DNA of 64,000 bases from contig JAXIVH010000002.1 in assembly GCA_036785325.1 (NCBI GenBank), positions 11,755,499 through 11,819,498 on the forward strand, read 5' to 3'. Below, one piece after another: positions 1 through 13,430 of the stretch. This DNA is from Urophycis tenuis (lineage: Eukaryota > Chordata > Actinopteri > Gadiformes > Phycidae). The translations under genes and the position numbers were made by a program. Numbering within the stretch: position 1 is the first letter of the stretch; each line of letters begins with the position of its first letter. The notes under the pieces are model-generated. The model was not told the origin of the DNA. It saw nothing but the letters and a program-made list of their open reading frames with translations, and did no database searches.

Positions 1-685
1 CAGCCTCCAGCGGACCTTAGATAACCTTCTCAAACACAACAGAAATAAAACTAGAGCATGGAGCTGACTGATTCGAGAGAGCTGGTTGTGACGGAAGAGG
101 ACTGGACACCTTCCTGCTGGCGCTGAGGAGAGCTTGGACCGACAATGGCCAGAGCTATCTTTTCCACTTCTAGAGCCTTGTGTATACAGTAGTGTCCATT
201 CCTAGCCAAAGCTACAAACTGGAGCTATGAAAGCTGTGATAACAAAGGGCTAATATCGAGTGGCTTCATGTCTTTAACACTTACCTCATGGTCACCCCAT
301 GACACCAACACTATTGGCCTCATAACTTCATTACATCATCACCTCTGACCTCATTACCAATAACATCATCAACATGGACATCATGACCTCATAACCACCT
401 GACATCATAACCTCTTATCATCTAACTCATCATCAAACACTTCCTCAGCTGAACCATGACATCGGTAGCAGATGAACTTCATTCTACGGCATCCCATGAG
501 GAAGATCAGAAGTCTTACTGGTCCTGCAGGTTCTCATGGTCATCACTAGGAACTAACCTCTGAATGGCCTCATGCATATGTCTGCATAGAGTATAGAGTT
601 ATAACAAAGAGACTCTCTTAGTAATACACTTGACTTGATATATTCGAGGGTAATGCTGTCAGGACGTCTTGAAGAGTCGTTTCAC
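1..685. other. col6a4 intron 13, incomplete; no exon seen
   Basis: No Gly-X-Y exon could be found on the minus strand here, so the next triple-helix exon lies beyond the left edge. Bases 270-440 are a degenerate run of short units of the type acctcatNacatcat, a decayed simple repeat. Confidence 0.6.
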
Positions 686-778
686 CTTTGATGCTGGGGG
701 TCCCCGCGAGCCTCGGCTCCCTTCGTGGCCCGAACATTTACACATGACACCACAGCACTCTCGCTCGGCCACGGTGTC
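686..778 (-). CDS. col6a4: col6a4 exon 13: Cys-Cys linker and start of the triple helix
   Basis: A 31-codon exon, phase 0 on both sides: DTVAERECCGVMCKCSGHEG followed by SRGSRGPPASK. The ERECCGVMCKC segment is the hallmark junction before the triple helix of alpha-3/4/5/6(VI) chains, where cysteines join chains. Gly-X-Y triplets start at GHE and run GSR, GSR, GPP. The next triplet is ASK, with Ala in the Gly place. The donor is AAAG|GTGAAA at 685. The acceptor ttaaccag at 779-786 follows a (CT)n tract. Confidence 0.86.
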
Positions 779-784
779 CTGGTT

Positions 785-870
<86 letters not shown>

Positions 871-1489
871 ATGAAATGTACAGTTGTGGAAAAGGCATAA
901 CTTTTGTTTAGTTCAGATAAAGGAGGACTTTCAATCTGTTTACTTTAAGGTAAATTTTCAACCTGTTTAGATAAGTATAGTTCAGTTTAAGGTGGACTTA
1001 CAATCTGTTTAGTTTGGTTTAAGGTGGACTTACGATCTGTTTAGTTTAGTTTAAGGTGGACTTACGATCTGTTTAGTTTAGTTTAAGGTGGACTTATGAT
1101 CTGCTTAGTTTGGTTTAAGGTGGATTTACTATCTGTTTAGTTTAGTTTAAGGTGGACTTATGATCTGCTTAGTTTGGTTTAAGGTGGACTTATGATCTGT
1201 TTAGTTTGGTTTAAGGTGGACTTACAATCTGTTTAGTTTGGTTTAAGGTGGATTTACGATATGTTTGGTTTGGTTTAAGGTGGACTTACGATCTGTTTGA
1301 GCATTGTGCTGCCCACGCTCTGCATGCCCACGCTGAGTGGGACCTTGTAGCCGAACCCTCGACCGAACTCCACCATCTGGAGCTGGCTGAAATCATGCAC
1401 ACCATCCAGCGCCACCGCCAGCAGGGCATTCACCCCTGCAGAGAGACAGACAGGGAGAGAGAGGCAGACACAGTGAGAAGGTTACATAT

Positions 1490-1564
<75 letters not shown>

Positions 1565-2055
1565 GACAGAAACATGGAGAGGTGAAGAGGTATTGCTTGC
1601 ATAGGTTTTATATTTTACATAGGTTTATTTTACATAGGTTTTTATTTTATTTTATATTTTACATAGGTTATATTATATATTTATATTCTAACACTCTACT
1701 TTACGCAGAGTGTCTGTCTCTTCCTTTTGCACTGGAGTATTGTATGTAACGAATGCAATTTCCCTCAGGGATTATTAAAGTACATCTGTGTGTCTGTCTG
1801 TCTGTCAGGTAACTGCAAAAAAGAGATGGGAGAAGAAACTCAGGTTGGAGAACATTGATTCCACCTCTGTTTAAATCATGAATGAAGTGATATTTTGGAG
1901 TTTGGTGGTTGTAGTATGCTACAGTAGTGTACAGAGTCTCCTGTGCATCCAGGCCTCACCAGACCGACGCAGCAGCTCAGACTGATGCTCCAGCTTCATA
2001 ACATCTTCATCCAGACCATCTGTGAAGACCACAAGCACCTGGAACGCACACACAG

Positions 2056-2093
<38 letters not shown>

Positions 2094-2734
2094 CCAAAAC
2101 AAATTTTGAAGGAAACATTCAATATGCAATCATTGGCTTACACAACATTTTGCTGCAGGCATTGGGGATCAAAACTAGCACTTTCATAATAACCTTTAAA
2201 ATGATATATCATTGAAATCATGAAAAGTTATATGTTGTTTGGCTTTCATTAACATTAATGAAAGCCAAACAACATATACCTTTTCATACTTTCATACTAC
2301 TATTCATAAATACTTCAAACCAGATCCAGTCCAGAAATAGTTCAAACCAATACATTTGTTCCCCATTGCTCCTGCTGTGCTGTACCTTTGCGCCAGCCCT
2401 GGACTGGGTCTGGAACTTCTCCTGGAAGGAGGTGAGCAGGGCTGTGTTGAAGAAGGTGGCCTCCGAAACCTGCAGCGTCATGACCTTGTCCATCACCGCC
2501 TCGCTGAACTGCTCAAAGTTGAAGTCATAAAGGACTCTGCCATCGCGCCCCAACAGCCGGAAGGCGATGTGGGGCTTGACTGGCGTCTTCTGGACACAGC
2601 AGAGGCCGGTCAGCGTGGACACATAGTTGAGGATCTCCGGCAGGGCCCCCCGGAGCTGGGGGTACCCGGTGACCAGCTGCTCCGACCTGGCTCGCTGGGA
2701 GATGTCAAAACCAATGGCCACATCGATACTGCAG

Positions 2735-2818
<84 letters not shown>

Positions 2819-5800
2819 GTAAAGAGTAATCTAAATCTGTCAAGTGACCAGTGCAGGAAATAGTTTGATTAATTAAAAAGTTATTATTATTTATTTTTTT
2901 GCATTTTTGGCAGTTTGTTATGTTTACCTTAACAAATAAATCCAACAACGGTTATTGCATAAATAATAAAACCTCCGGGACAGCCTCTCTCTTTGTTCAC
3001 AGGAATCTTACTTTGGACTCCACAAAAAAATACACTCCCACTCACACGCCACCCAGGCAGCTGAGCTAAGCTAGTTCATGTCACACAGATAGAACACTGT
3101 TTGTTACTTCTTTTACCCACCTAATAACTGGATCATATAATCACTCATTCATAGACATTTGGAATTTAATTGTATTATATTTTATATAAATGTATTGAGT
3201 GGTGGTGCAGTGGTTAGCACTGTCGCCTCACAGCAAGAGGGTTCTGGGTTTGAATCCACCTGGGAATTGAATCCACTCCTGCTTCCTCCCACAGACCAAA
3301 AACATGCAGGTTGGGGATTAGGTTAATTGGTGTCTCTAAATTGACCGTATGTGAGTGTGAATGGTTGTTTGTCTATGTATGTTAGCCCTGTGATAGGCTG
3401 GCGACCTGTCCAGGGTGTACCCCGCCTCTCGCCCGTTGCAGCTGGGATTGGCTCCAGCCCCCCCGCGACCCTCGTAGAGGATAAGTGGTTACGATAATGG
3501 ATGGATGGATGGATAAATGTATTGATCTTCATCATAATTTATTTGATTAATATTGTTTTTATTGTGCTTCTTTTGCAAATGATGGGGGTCCTGGATGGCC
3601 GAAGTCAATGAATAATATAAATGTACAGTTAAAAAGGTTATTATAAAAATATTTTGTGTATTTGTCTTAATTGTTAGTCTTAATGTTTGTCAAAATTATT
3701 GAAATTTTATTTTCTTCCCAACAGCCATCAATAAACCAAACGCTCTGACAAATGACTGGAGTCTTCCACAAAGCTACGCAAACTTATGGCTAAAGCTAAC
3801 AAGCTAGTCACATGTTTTGGGGAGTCACATGTTTTGGGGAGTCTTTGGAGGGACGCCTGAAGGGACGGCTGTGAGGTGTGGTGGGTGTGGGTCAGACAGA
3901 TGGAGCAATGGACGGACAGACAGAAGAATAGACAGATGAACAGACATACAGACAGATGAACAGATGCACAAACAGACGGTCAGACAGATGGAGAGATGGC
4001 TAACCAACAGACAGATGAACAAACTGATAGACAGGCAGGTATGCTAACCAGAAATGTCAGCCGGGGGCCTGGACTTGCAGATGGTGTCCACCACCTTCTG
4101 CTTGATTTTGGTCAGTGAGCCAAAGTCCTGGACGGTGAAGAGGTGGTTGGAGTCGGGCGTGATCTTCAGCAGCTCCAGCCTGTGGACCGACCCGATGCCG
4201 ATGACAAAGATCTCGATGCCCATCTCCCGGAGCACCTCGGCCGCATGCCCCACTTCATCCTGGGAGTCCCCGTCCGTGATCAGCACCAGGTTCTGGGAGA
4301 TGCCGCTCTTGATGCGGCTCCCGGTGGACGTCTGGAAGTACTCCTTGATGAAGTCCAGTGCTCTTCCAATCTGGGTTCCCCCGCCCTGCTGCACCATGGC
4401 CATGATTTGCTTGGTCACCTCCTCGGCCGTGTGGAACTGGTTCAGGTAGAACTCCTTCTGCGGGGAGCTGCTGAACTGGGCCACGCCCACACGCACCAGC
4501 TTGTCGCTGATCTTAAAACTGCCGATTAAGTCAGTAAAGAAGGTCTTCATGATGGTGTAATCCATGTTGTTGATGCTGCCCGACTGGTCGATCAGCAGCA
4601 CCAGGTCCGCTTGCTGCTTTTCACACACTGGGGACACACAGGCCAGGAGGCACTTAGATGTCTGGGCAAATACTCTGTTGTACTCTGCTGTACTGCACTC
4701 TCTACTGTACTATACTACACTTCATGTAGTACTTTCAACAATACTCAACTGTAATACTCAATTGTAATCTACCCAACTGATATTACTCAACAACTTATCT
4801 ATAGTATACCCTGCTTTACTACTCTCAAAATTGTCTATATTCAACTGCACTGTATTTCACTCTATAGCGCACTATAATACACTTTATACTCTACTTTCAA
4901 CACAATGCTATTCTATACTTTCCTGTACTCTATATTACACTACTCTTTTCTGTACTGTACTGTACGACTCTCTTGACTATATTACCCTCTATAATATAAT
5001 GACAGACAGACAGTTACCAGGAACGGTGGTGTTGCAGAGGACATGGGAGATGTTCTTGTAGAGGGTCTCCAGGGCATCAAAGTTGTCCACGTAGAAGACC
5101 CTGGAGGGTTCCCCGGCCATGATCTCCAGTTGGCTCATGTTGGCGCCCTCCACTCCGATGCTGAACACTCTGACGCCGTCATTGCGCAGTGCCACAGACG
5201 GCGCGATTAGGTCGTTGCGGTCGGTGGCGTCACCGTCGGTGATCACCATCAGGATCTGGGGCACGTTGAAGGCCGCGCGGCCTCCGTGCTTCGCGTCAAA
5301 GTACTGTCGGGTGTAGTTTAAAGCTCTGGCCGTGTAGGTGTCTCCATATGGAGACTTGAGCGCCTGGATGGCCTTCAACACCTGTCTCTTGGAGAAATAC
5401 TTGTTGAGGCTGAAAACGGAGTTGGGTTCGTTGGAGTACAGGATGACCCCAAAACGTGTCGACTTTTCACCAACGGTGGTCTCGTTCACCATGGACTCCA
5501 TGAACTTCAGCATGCTCCTGAACTTGGGCAGGGTGATGCTGGTGGAGCCATCCACCAAGAAGATGATGTCTGCCACCTCTGTCTTCTTGCACTCTAAAGG
5601 AAAACACAGAATAATTTTACATTGTTCATGAAGGATTGGGCAAAAATTACATGGACTTTGGTGGTATTGTATTCTCATGAAGATATATATCTCTTTGATC
5701 CAAATTGATTCATGAATCATTCATGTTCCATTTCATTCTCAACTACAAGTTTTGTAGTGGTAAATAATTGAACAGTTGACTTGAATGTTAATACATTATA

Positions 5801-8800
5801 AATACATTCACTGAGGAGAATTTTCATATTCACTGGGCTATATTATCTTATAATTCCCACTATGTTATTCAGCATCAACACTAGCATTGTCTCACCTGTC
5901 TCGCAGAGTTCCAAAGCCAGCTGGCTCTCCAGGTCCTTCAGTGCATCAAAGCTCCTCTCAGAAAACATACGGTCCTCAGAGCCACTGATCTCCAGAAGCT
6001 GTGTGGTGTTGGCGTCCACCACTCCAATGGCGTAGATGTGCACGCCCTTGTTCCTCAACACCGCGGCTGGCCCCTTCACCTGATCCTGGGCCTCGCCGTC
6101 TGTGATCACAATCAGGTTCTGTCGCATCCCCGGACGACCCCCGTTGACCGGGTCAAAGTACAGGGAGATGTCGGTCAAGGCTTGCCCCGTGTGCGTGCCT
6201 CCACCAAGCTGCCCCATGTTGTCAATAGCTTTCCCCATGTCACTTCTGTCGTAGAAGCGATTGAGGGGGAACTCCAGGGACTGGATGGTGCTGAACTGCA
6301 TGACTCCTACGTGCACCTTCTCCTGTGCAACCTGTGATTTGCCAATCATGGATTTCATGAAGTCCTTCATCTTCTGGTAGTCTTCACTTCGGATGCTCCC
6401 AGAGCTGTCGATCAAGAAGAGGAGATCCCCTGGAATATCCTTGCAGGCTGAGGAAAAGAAACATTTGGTGTAAGCCCTGTTTGTTTTAATATTGGTGTCA
6501 CTAATTTGAAAAATATGCTTACCATCCGGTGCACAGATATCTGTGATAATGTCATCTTTGATTGGCTTCAGAGCATCAAAATTATTCACAAAGAAGGTCT
6601 TCTGTGGGCTTCCCGCGATCTCCTGCAGCTCCGCCTCATCTGCACTCTTCACTCCAATGGCATAGATGATGACGCCCTGGGCTCTCAGCTTCTGTGCAGG
6701 AATTTTGACCTCATCTGTTGACTTCCCGTCCGTGATGACGATGAGGTACTCAGGGACTTTGTGCCCTCGAGTGGCCATGGCTCTATCAAAGTTGGGTGAC
6801 ATAAAGGACAGGGCAGATCCAGTCTGCGTACCACCGCCGATCTGTTTGATGTTCTCCACCGCCTTCTCCAGGGTTTTGCCATCAGTGTATGAGGTCAAGT
6901 CAAACTCTAAGGTGGGCGAGTCTGCGTATTTGACGACCCCAACGCGAACATGGTCTGGGCCGATGCGGAAGGTGTGCAGAAACTCAATGATGAATTTCTT
7001 CATGTCGTGGAAGTCGTTCGGCCAAATACTTCCTGAATGGTCGACCAAGAAGAATATGTCTGCTTCGTCTGTTTGCACACATCCTGGAGAAATAAAACAA
7101 AGAACGTTTTTGAGTTCTCAGTTGAAAGGTCATAATATCCATACCCAACATCTCAGCTATAGAGTTATGATATTTTTCTAGAACTAACAAGCAAAAACAA
7201 CAAAATGTCAAAATAATCACAAACAATTGAAACAATCAGGCCCAAACCTTGTTTGATGTCAGTTCTTCTTGTATTGAGTGTAATGGCCTTACGGATGATG
7301 TTGTGGCACACCATCTTCTCCAGGCTCTTCAGCAAGGTCTTCAGCTTGGCAAAACTCTCAACATTAAACACATACTTGGTTGAAGGGTGCGATGCCATCT
7401 GCACCAGCTGAGTCTTGTTTGCATTTTGGATGCCGATGGCGTAGACAGTGACGCCATCGCGGCGCAGGTCTGCCGCCTCCTTGTCCACCTCATCCTGAGA
7501 TTCTCCGTCGGTGATCACCACGGCAACCTGCTGGACGCCTTGGCTTTTCCGGCTACCACGTTCTTTGACAAAAAAGTTCTGGCGGGCAAACTTCAGGGCT
7601 CGGCCTGTATTGGTGCCTCCTCCATGGTAGGGCAAAATCCTGATGAACTGGAGGATCTCATTCTTGTCATCAAATGTGTTTAGGTAGATTCGGCCTGTAG
7701 GATTGTCGTTGTACATGACAATGCCAACCCGTACTCTGTTTGGATTGACGTCGAGGCGTTCAACCATCTTGTGCAGGAATGAGCGCATCAACTGAAAGTT
7801 GGCACTACCGATACTTCCTGACTCGTCCACAATGAACACGACATCAGCGACTCTGGCCGCTAAACAATCTGTGCAAACAAATGAGGTTGTTAGGACTATG
7901 TTGAATAATTTGAAAGAATGAACTGATTCACAATACGGATGGAAGTACCTATTTACTTAACAGCATATTGATCACGTTGACCAGAATCGCAAGTCACTTA
8001 TTGATGATCATCCTTACCATCAATCACTTCGGCAGCCTCTTCCTCAATCTCAAACGCCGTCTTCAGCATGGGCACGATGTTGGTCGACTGGAAAACATAG
8101 GGGGCAGTGGCCACAGTTTTCATCTGCTCTGTCATCCCCGAGCCGAGGCCGATGCCCATCACGGTCACACCCTCGGACTTCACAAGGCGGGCCGATTGGT
8201 AGACATTGTCGCTGGAGTTGGCCCCGGACACGACCACCAGGAACTGCCGGAAGCCCTGGTCCTCACGGCTCCCGGCCTCAGTGCGGAAGAAGTTGGCTGC
8301 CGCATATTTCAGAGCACCGCCTAGATTGCGCTGTTCCTTGGTCTGGACGCGGCGTGCGCGGAAACGCTGGAGGCTGGCCAGCACCTCTTTTTTGGTCTTG
8401 TGCTGGTTTGGGAGGAACTCCACCTGGGTGTCCTTGCCGTACTGGGCCAGTCCAATGCGGTGGGCCGAGGCCCCCACATTGAGCTGGTTGACCAGTCGAG
8501 ACATCATTGTCGAGAATGCCTGGAATTCGACTGAGTTCAGGCCATTGTCCACCAGGAAATAAATGTCGGAATACTTCTGCAACAAAGCTTGAGAAGAAAC
8601 AAAACAAGTAAAAAATGTAATGACGGCAACGAAGGAAGCAGTAGTATTGGTATTAGAGTCATTATATTTCTTTCTTTTTTTTTAATTATATATTTCGGTA
8701 AATAATGTGCAAGAAATGTGTGTGAATAAGAGCATGCTTGTGGTGGTTTCTGTGCCTGCCTTTTTGTGTGTTTGTGTATGTGTGCGTATGTTCATGCCTG

Positions 8801-11800
8801 TATGAGTATGTGTGTGTGTTTCTGTGTGCATGTGTGTGCATGTTTATGAGCTGTGACCATACCGGTGCGTTGGTCCTCCACAGACACACACACAGTCTGA
8901 AGCAGCCCATCAGACAGCCGCTGCAGCGCCTGGTAGCTGTCGATGCTGAACAGGAAGCGGTCGTGGGGCCGGTTAGCGATGCCTTGCAGCTCTGCCATAT
9001 TGGCACTGCCGACGCCAATGGCAAACACGATCACCCCGTGCCGCCGCAGCTGCTGCGCAGGCACCAGCACGTCATCCAAGGAATCCCCGTCCGTGATCAC
9101 CACGGCGATCTGGGGCACGCGCTGCGCAGCGCGGCTGCCCGCCTCCTCGGTGAAGAAGGTCTGCTGGAGGAAGGAGATGGCCAAGCCTGTGGCGGTGGCT
9201 CCCGTGCGGTACGGGATCTTGCTCACCTGCTCCAGCAGCGAGGCCTTGTCCATGTGGTCCTTCAGCAGGAACTCCTTGTGGGGCCGGTCGCTGTACTGCG
9301 CCACGCCCACACGCACCTTGTCCGCGCCCACCTCCAGGTTTTGGATGAACTTCTGGAGGAAGAGGAGCATATCCTGGAAGCTAGTGGGGCCAATGCTGGA
9401 GGAGCCGTCCACCAGGAACACGATGTCCGCCAACGCGGTCTCGGCGCATTCTGTGGAGGAGAGAGAGTGTCACTGTTGGGAGAGGAATGTGTGTTTGCAT
9501 TTCCTTCTTTTTTTTCGCCCTAACACACACACACCTGTGTGCACTTAAATAAATCCACACAATGCCTCTGGGTTTTTGACTGAATTACGAAGCTGCAAAG
9601 TGAAGGTGAAAATGTTTCCATACTGAAAGAAATCCATCTGTGGTGATGAAAAACAGATACCTGAGGGCTATTTATTACCTTGCATGTTAGTCCATCACAA
9701 CATGGAGTTAATTTAAGAGTAGATAAAACATGAAAAACATAAATGGTAAGGGACTTTTGTCTTCCCATCAAACCTGCATGTACAAATGTGTTGGCTGCAA
9801 ACCATTATCTGTGTTGGCTTCCCTAGACCCCCCCCCCCGATAGCCAATATCTCAGCCACCGGCTGTACGAGCATCAAAGTAACCGAGACTCAAAGCAACT
9901 GTTTGAGAGCAGAAGAAACTGAGAATTACAGCAACTGTTTGATAGCAGAAGAAACTGAGAATTAAAGCAACAAAGAATCAAAGTTATTGAAGTCATTATG
10001 AATTAAAAGTCATTAATAATACTCTATTAAGTAAATATATGAGAATTGAAGTAACTGAGAATTAAACAAACTCCATGAGCATCAAAGCAACCGAATATCA
10101 GTTGCCTCGATTTTGCAGCTGTTGCTCCAAATGCACAATGGTAGATACCACTTTGTCAGTTCAGTTTACTCTAAAGTTATCTCAGATCTGTTCATAAAAC
10201 ACATCCAGGGCTTAAAACCACGTTGCTCTCAGTCCTCTGGCCTCTGATATCAACCCTTCTTTTGGGAAACGACACACATGGCATCTTGGGAGGCTGCTTA
10301 TTGTTAGCAATCAACCCATTAGCAAATTTGATGGTATGCGCATATGTTGTATATGTTCCAGTGTACATGATGACATTGATGTAAACCCAGAGGGCTTACA
10401 TCCCGGGGAGCGGTATGCGTCACACAACTGAACTTTTTGATGAATACCAGATGCATTCAAGCGACATGAGATACCGTAGAGCAGTGGTACTCAACCTTGT
10501 CCTAATCAGGAGCCACATTGACGAAAAAATATTTTTGCAAGAGCCACAATCCCAAAACGCTCCTTTCCTCCCTGAAACCATTATGCATTTGAGAATATGG
10601 ATAATACTGCAATCAGAGCGCGAAACCTGAAATGATTTGTGATTGGTTGTTCAGAGGGATGGAGGGGGGGCGGCTTAATAGACTGCTGACAATGTTTTTG
10701 TTTTTCGTTTTTTTAAAGATTTTTTTAGATTTTTTTTTTTAAGTGGGACTTAAAAGAGCCGCAACTACTCTTAAAGGAGCCGCGTGCGGCTCGCAAGCCA
10801 CGGGTTGAGTATCGCTGCTGTAGAGGCTAAAATATGGTTCAAAGGCGCCCTTCTACTCCTAGCAGGAAGCCCTCTTTCAAGGATAATTCTTAAATCCCAG
10901 TGGGAGTATCGACGTCTTCACTTTACCCACATCAGTGGGTCTGCGATACCTTTTTGAAAGGTAAAATAACATATTGATGACTCGGGCTTGTCTCTGAGTT
11001 GATATTGAGTTGACCATTTCAACCGTTTAGACATCGCAATAATACCTTATTCCCATTAGCCGACATCGCGGCCTCAACATCATTGCACGACTGATCGAGA
11101 CAAAGGGTGGTGTTACCTTGCACCACCAGGGAGCGCTGTCCTCGCGCCTCCTCCACACTGGTGCACAGCGTCTGCGCCACGCTCTGTGAGATGCCCTGCA
11201 GGGCGCCAAAATCGGACACGCTGAAAACGTGCTGCAGATGCGGCGCGCTAGCCATCTCCCGCAGCTGCTCCTCGTCGGCGTCCTTGATCCCGACGGCGTA
11301 CACGATGACGCCCCGCCTCTTCAGCTCCGTGGCGTGCGGCAACACGTCGTCCTGCGACTTTCCGTCGGTGATGACCACGGCCACCTGCGGCACGTTGCTC
11401 TCGGCGCGGCTGCCGGCGACCTGGGCAAAGTGCTCGGCCAGGAGGAACTCCAGGCCGCGGCCGGTGTTGGTGCCTCCGCCGCGGTACGACAGCCCGCCAA
11501 TGTACTCCAGGATGCCCTGCTTGCTCTGGAAGGTGTTTAGGTGGAACTCAGTACGCGGGACGTTGCTGTACTGCACCAGGCCGATGCGCACGTGGTCGGG
11601 GCCCACGTCGAAGCCCTTCACCAGCGTCTTCAGGAACTGCCGGACCTGCTCGAAGTTGTCGGTGCCGATGCTGCTCGAGCCGTCCACCATGAACACGATG
11701 TCGGCCACCGCCTCTTGGGTGCAGACTGAGATCGGGACGAGGGAGACCTTTGGTCACTTCTTTGGTCACGGCATTGCGGGCTCGCCAGGGGAAGGTCTGA

Positions 11801-13399
11801 CCGCCATACTCGGAGGCAGGTGCTCCAGGTGACCAAGCGTGAGAGCGGGGTTGGCGGGCTGCGTGGGGGGTTGTGGGCGATGAGGAGACGTCCATGGCAT
11901 GTGACGTGCCTTAAGGGTCGCAAACAGTTTTTGAAAAGCGGAGGAGGGTGGTGTGGACAGTGGTGGGGACGGTGGGTGGGTGGGTGAGAGTGACAAGTGT
12001 GGATCCCATTGACGGGCGGGGGGGCTGTGAAGCGTGCTGTAAAACGTGCAGTAGTGTGTACAGGACCTTAGGAAGGAGTGCTGGGCTGACTCGATGCTCA
12101 GGTGTGAAGCGCTTCGAAGAGATGCCACTAAAGCCGAGACGTTGGCTGGGAGGTCGATGGTTAGAGTCATCAATCTTAAGGACAAGAGTGGTAGCTAACC
12201 ACTCTAACCGCTAAAGGCGAGCACTGAGCTTGGCGTCACGCCCTGAACTCCAACATCTTTGAGTTCACGGCCTTACGGCATACTCGTACATTGGATTTAA
12301 GATCGATTCTGTTTTATTTTAGCAATATATTTTCTATGTGGACTGTATGTTCAAATCAGGGCTCCGAACTGGTTCAAGGAACAAAAACGAAAAACGAAAA
12401 CGAATGGCATTTTACGAGGAACGGAAACGGAAACGAAAACCAAATGGTCTTCAACTGTTCCGGAACGGAAACGTTATTCTGAAATCCCCAAAACCGGTTA
12501 ATAACGTTTTTTTTTTCGTTCTCTATATAGCCTATAATATTTCACAAAAGCATAGCCTATTTCATGAAAAAAAAAATAATAATTCTGGTTGCGGTTCCGG
12601 CGAGAGGCGATTGAAATGTAGAGTTAAATTGGAAGTTGTTGGAGAGACTTGGGTATTTGTCAGCAACATAAACAATAGAACATATTCGCTTATGGCGGGG
12701 TTAGAAATTATTGAGCGAGCCTCTATATCTGAAGATCGCCATGGAATACGGATAAAACGTACAACCAGGTAAGGAGTTTCTAGCCCACTTATACAGAAAT
12801 GATTTTGATACGAAAACATATTCATCAGAGAATATAGGCTACAGTCAGCAGCAGTCTGCCTGGTATGTGAGATGGATATCGCAAATATTTTTGGATGCTG
12901 CATGTGATTTATGATTTTCGCGCATTTAGACTACCTACTGTGTAAATTAAGGGCAAATACCAATAAGTAGGTCTATTGTAAGATATCGACCACAAAAATA
13001 GACTAGGCCCAATAACACTGCCGGAACGTTAAGAACAAACGTTATTTTATGTTCCGAACCGGTTCAGGAACGATATGTTGGTGGTGGAACGCAAGAACGA
13101 AAAGTTAAATATACCGGTTCCGTTCGGAGCGGAACGATTGAAAAATCATTTCGTTTTAAAGCCCTGGTTCAAATACCAACAATATCACGATTATGCCTAG
13201 CAACCATATGTTTCTGGGAAGAGCTTTGAAAAGCGTTTACTTCTTTGCAGAGCTGAGTGATGTTGCCCCTGAACAAACTTGATACCTTAGTTTATACAGA
13301 CGTATATAAATAAATATGGTATGGAAGTGACGTTTCCTCCACCGCGCTGGTACATTCACACCAGTGACCATTGGCTCTTGGTTAATGATGAATGACCTT

Positions 13400-13430
<31 letters not shown>

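Noticed and set aside
517..537. A Gly-Pro-Ala-Gly-Ser-His-Gly reading on the + strand near the collagen helix
   Set aside because: It is on the wrong strand for the gene and has no splice sites; chance.
2356..11832. Long plus-strand frames opposite the collagen VWA exons (for example 8738-9523 and 11107-11832)
   Set aside because: They lie antisense to well-supported exons, have no domain resemblance and no start context; they follow from the GC-rich third positions of the real exons.
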